Source of the DNA: a virus
Strand: one strand, 5' to 3'
DNA: 21,839 nt
Virus record (IMG/VR): IMGVR_UViG_3300010354_019053
Location: 1 to 21,839 of that record
Under the pieces are notes generated by a model, which worked only from the letters and a program-made list of their open reading frames with translations, was not told where the DNA came from and searched no databases. The position numbers and the translations under genes were made by a program. Numbering within the stretch: position 1 is the first letter of the stretch; each line of letters opens with the position of its first letter. This document shows, piece by piece, positions 20,420 through 21,839 of the stretch.

Positions 20420-20425
20420 TAAATA
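20420..20425 (+). promoter_or_regulatory. TAAATA late-type box
   Basis: TAAATA stands 3 nt after the terminator T-run and 24 nt before ATG 20450, with the Shine-Dalgarno AAGGA in between. It could be a T4-type late promoter. Confidence 0.45.
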
Positions 20426-20449
20426 TTCTGTCAGGGAAGGATAACAACA

Positions 20450-21031
20450 ATGGACCCACTGACAGTAGGAGCCGCATTTGCTGTAGCGCAGGCCAGCGTA
20501 AAGACAGTCAAAGAAGCCATTAAACTTGGCAAAGATATCTACGAGGTCAGCGGCGATCTTTCAAAATTCTTTCATGCACAGCATCAAATCAAACAAGAAA
20601 GCCGGCAAGTAGAAGAGAAAAAAAGAAAATCCTTGAAGGAAAATCGTCAAGAGGATTATTATGAGCTTACTGCTCGAGCATTGGATGTTGCAATCAAAGA
20701 AAGAAAGATGATTCAAGACGAAGCAGAAATCAAAACTCTGCTGATATGGTCCGGCAACGGCGATGTTTACCATGCCATGGTCAAAGAACGCATGCGACTA
20801 GAAAAGGAACAGGCCTTGGCCGAAAGCCGAGAACTAATGGAAAAGCACCAGAAGGAAATACGAAAGCAGGAACTCAAAGAGTTACAAGGTGACATTGCAT
20901 TGGTAGCCGGTACTGTTTTGGTAATTGTTATAACTTTTACAATGATTGTGCAATGGGGTATAAGCAAGGGTCTGTGGGCCGGTAGCGCCAATGACCCGAG
21001 AATAGTTTATCAAACTCAACGTATAAGATAA
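20450..21031 (+). CDS. Phage protein with coiled coil and C-terminal membrane anchor (193 aa)
   Basis: The protein begins MDPLTVGAAFAVAQASVKTV, an apolar, helical N-terminus. It continues with a long charged helical region (about 40-148, with QVEEKKRKSLKENRQEDYY and RMRLEKEQALAESRELMEK), then one hydrophobic segment (about 152-172, VAGTVLVIVITFTMIVQWGI), and ends in a short polar tail. It resembles a conserved protein of marine phages that I have seen without a function. A tail-anchored coiled-coil protein at the inner membrane is the simplest reading. It is preceded by a TAAATA box and a Shine-Dalgarno. Confidence 0.82.
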   Translation: MDPLTVGAAFAVAQASVKTVKEAIKLGKDIYEVSGDLSKFFHAQHQIKQESRQVEEKKRKSLKENRQEDYYELTARALDVAIKERKMIQDEAEIKTLLIWSGNGDVYHAMVKERMRLEKEQALAESRELMEKHQKEIRKQELKELQGDIALVAGTVLVIVITFTMIVQWGISKGLWAGSANDPRIVYQTQRIR

Positions 21032-21071
21032 AGCCCAACAAAATTAAATTGCATATAGTAATAAGTATTAA

Positions 21072-21087
21072 GTGCCCGTAAGGGCAC
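21072..21087 (+). promoter_or_regulatory. GNRA-capped 5'-UTR hairpin
   Basis: GTGCCC (21072-21077) pairs with GGGCAC (21082-21087) over the GTAA tetraloop, just before the AGGTG Shine-Dalgarno and ATG 21108. No T-run follows, so a 5'-UTR stability element is likelier than a terminator. Confidence 0.5.
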
Positions 21088-21107
21088 CTACTCTGAGGTG
21101 AACAATA

Positions 21108-21839
21108 ATGAAAAGAACTATCACTGCGGGTATACTAGCCTTGTCAATGGCCGGAGCCTATTCGCAAAGCACTGACTATAGTGTATACGGTGCTACCAGT
21201 CTGGTGGACAGTAATTCTACAACCAACACTACTATAAACAACATTAACTCGGGCACAGTTACTAACGTTAACAACACGTCAGTTACTAGTACAAGTACCA
21301 ATGCTAACACCAACGTCAACACAAATACCAACGTTAACACAGGTGATGTAACTTATAGAAATATCAGCAGCGGCGATGTAACCAACCGTAACATCAACAC
21401 AACCACTAGCACAAACAACAACATCAACAGTGGTTCAATGAGTTATACCAATACCAACATCAACACTGGAACTGCTACCAACGTCAACAACAACATCAAC
21501 AGTGGTGACATGACCAATCGCAATATCAACGACTCTACCATGCGTGTTATTCAGCCACCGCCCACAGCAATTGCTCCTGCAATGATGTCAGGCGGCAATG
21601 CTGACCTGTGTTCAACAGGTACATCAGGCTCAGTTCAGACACAGATCTTTGGTGTATCAACAGGCGGCACAGTTCGTGACCTAAACTGCGAACGCTTGAA
21701 GTTGAGTAAGACACTGTACGACATGGGCATGAAAGTTGCGGCAGTGGCCACAATGTGCCAAGACAAGCGTGTGTTTGATGCCATGATGGCTGCCGGAACA
21801 CCTTGCCCTGCAGAAGGCAAAATTGGCGAAGCTGCTCGT
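21108..21839 (+). CDS. Secreted Asn/Thr-rich repeat protein (3' end outside window)
   Basis: The frame is open from ATG 21108 to the window end (244 codons, no stop). It starts with a signal peptide (MKRTITAGILALSMAGAYSQ, cleavage probably after AYS). From about residue 40 to 144 it has degenerate repeats of the type NINSGDVTNRNIN, almost only Asn, Thr, Ser, Gly and Val/Ile; this suggests a beta-solenoid or amyloid-like strand stack. After a Pro-rich linker (VIQPPPTAIAPAMM) comes a Cys-containing domain (ADLCSTGTSG, DLNCERLKLSKTLYDMG, VATMCQDKRVFDAMMAAGT, PCPAEGKIG). It has a Shine-Dalgarno AGGTG and a hairpin leader. Function unknown; virion decoration or export to the envelope are options. 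Confidence 0.85.
   Translation, partial: MKRTITAGILALSMAGAYSQSTDYSVYGATSLVDSNSTTNTTINNINSGTVTNVNNTSVTSTSTNANTNVNTNTNVNTGDVTYRNISSGDVTNRNINTTTSTNNNINSGSMSYTNTNINTGTATNVNNNINSGDMTNRNINDSTMRVIQPPPTAIAPAMMSGGNADLCSTGTSGSVQTQIFGVSTGGTVRDLNCERLKLSKTLYDMGMKVAAVATMCQDKRVFDAMMAAGTPCPAEGKIGEAAR

Noticed and set aside
21238-21540. CRISPR-like or tandem DNA repeat array
   Set aside because: The repeats are degenerate at DNA level, have no constant spacer length and remain in one open frame, so they are protein repeats.

Overview
The window reads as about 22 kb of a T4-like (myovirus-type) phage genome infecting a proteobacterium. Genes are packed with ATGA or TAATG stop/start overlaps. Almost all lie on the + strand. 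Virion genes (a PAAR spike tip and a large structural protein) sit beside phage nucleotide metabolism (NrdB, glutaredoxin), a DNA ligase, a UV endonuclease and many small phage-type hypothetical proteins. There is no integrase, no rRNA or tRNA gene and no host-like operon. The host is an inference: the DnaK has wording I associate with betaproteobacterial DnaK, which would suit a freshwater or marine betaproteobacterium.

Layout. (1) 2-1307: the 3' part of nrdB, a small ORF and a glutaredoxin, coupled by overlaps. (2) 1307-3880: an Sm-like small protein, a PAAR spike protein and a 662-aa putative baseplate/tail protein with a carbohydrate-binding-like module. (3) 3890-5516: short cassettes, each with its own sigma70-like promoter and mostly preceded by a hairpin or terminator (GGCT-like protein, a small unknown, an LPD29-like protein, a KOW-like small protein). 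(4) 5513-8154: conserved phage unknowns around an ATP-dependent DNA ligase, including two small genes of 53 and 56 codons. (5) 8151-8371: a promoter followed by a structured leader RNA that looks like a switch. (6) 8372-14655: a membrane/coiled-coil protein followed by a proteostasis and translation island of ClpX, ribosomal protein bS21, a small unknown, full-length DnaK, Hsp20 and ClpS. (7) 14649-17205: a metallophosphoesterase (-), a small unknown (+), a fatty acid desaturase (+) and a coiled-coil unknown (-), with overlapping convergent ends. (8) 17301-20372: a UDP-glucose dehydrogenase-like enzyme, a cytidylyltransferase-like enzyme, a UvsE-type endonuclease and a small membrane protein. 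(9) 20450-21839: a coiled-coil/TM protein and the start of a secreted Asn/Thr-repeat protein cut by the window end.

How it may work together. The phage appears to bring its own chaperones (DnaK, Hsp20), an unfoldase with an intact ClpP-docking loop (ClpX), an N-degron adaptor (ClpS) and a ribosomal protein (bS21), but no ClpP, ClpA, DnaJ or GrpE in this window. It would therefore plug into host machines. Regulation seems layered: a family of near-consensus promoters with similar spacers, several placing an AUG at or near the predicted +1; TAAATA boxes resembling T4-type late promoters; 5'-UTR hairpins; and one multi-hairpin leader. All functional calls rest on motif recognition by eye; no database search was run.
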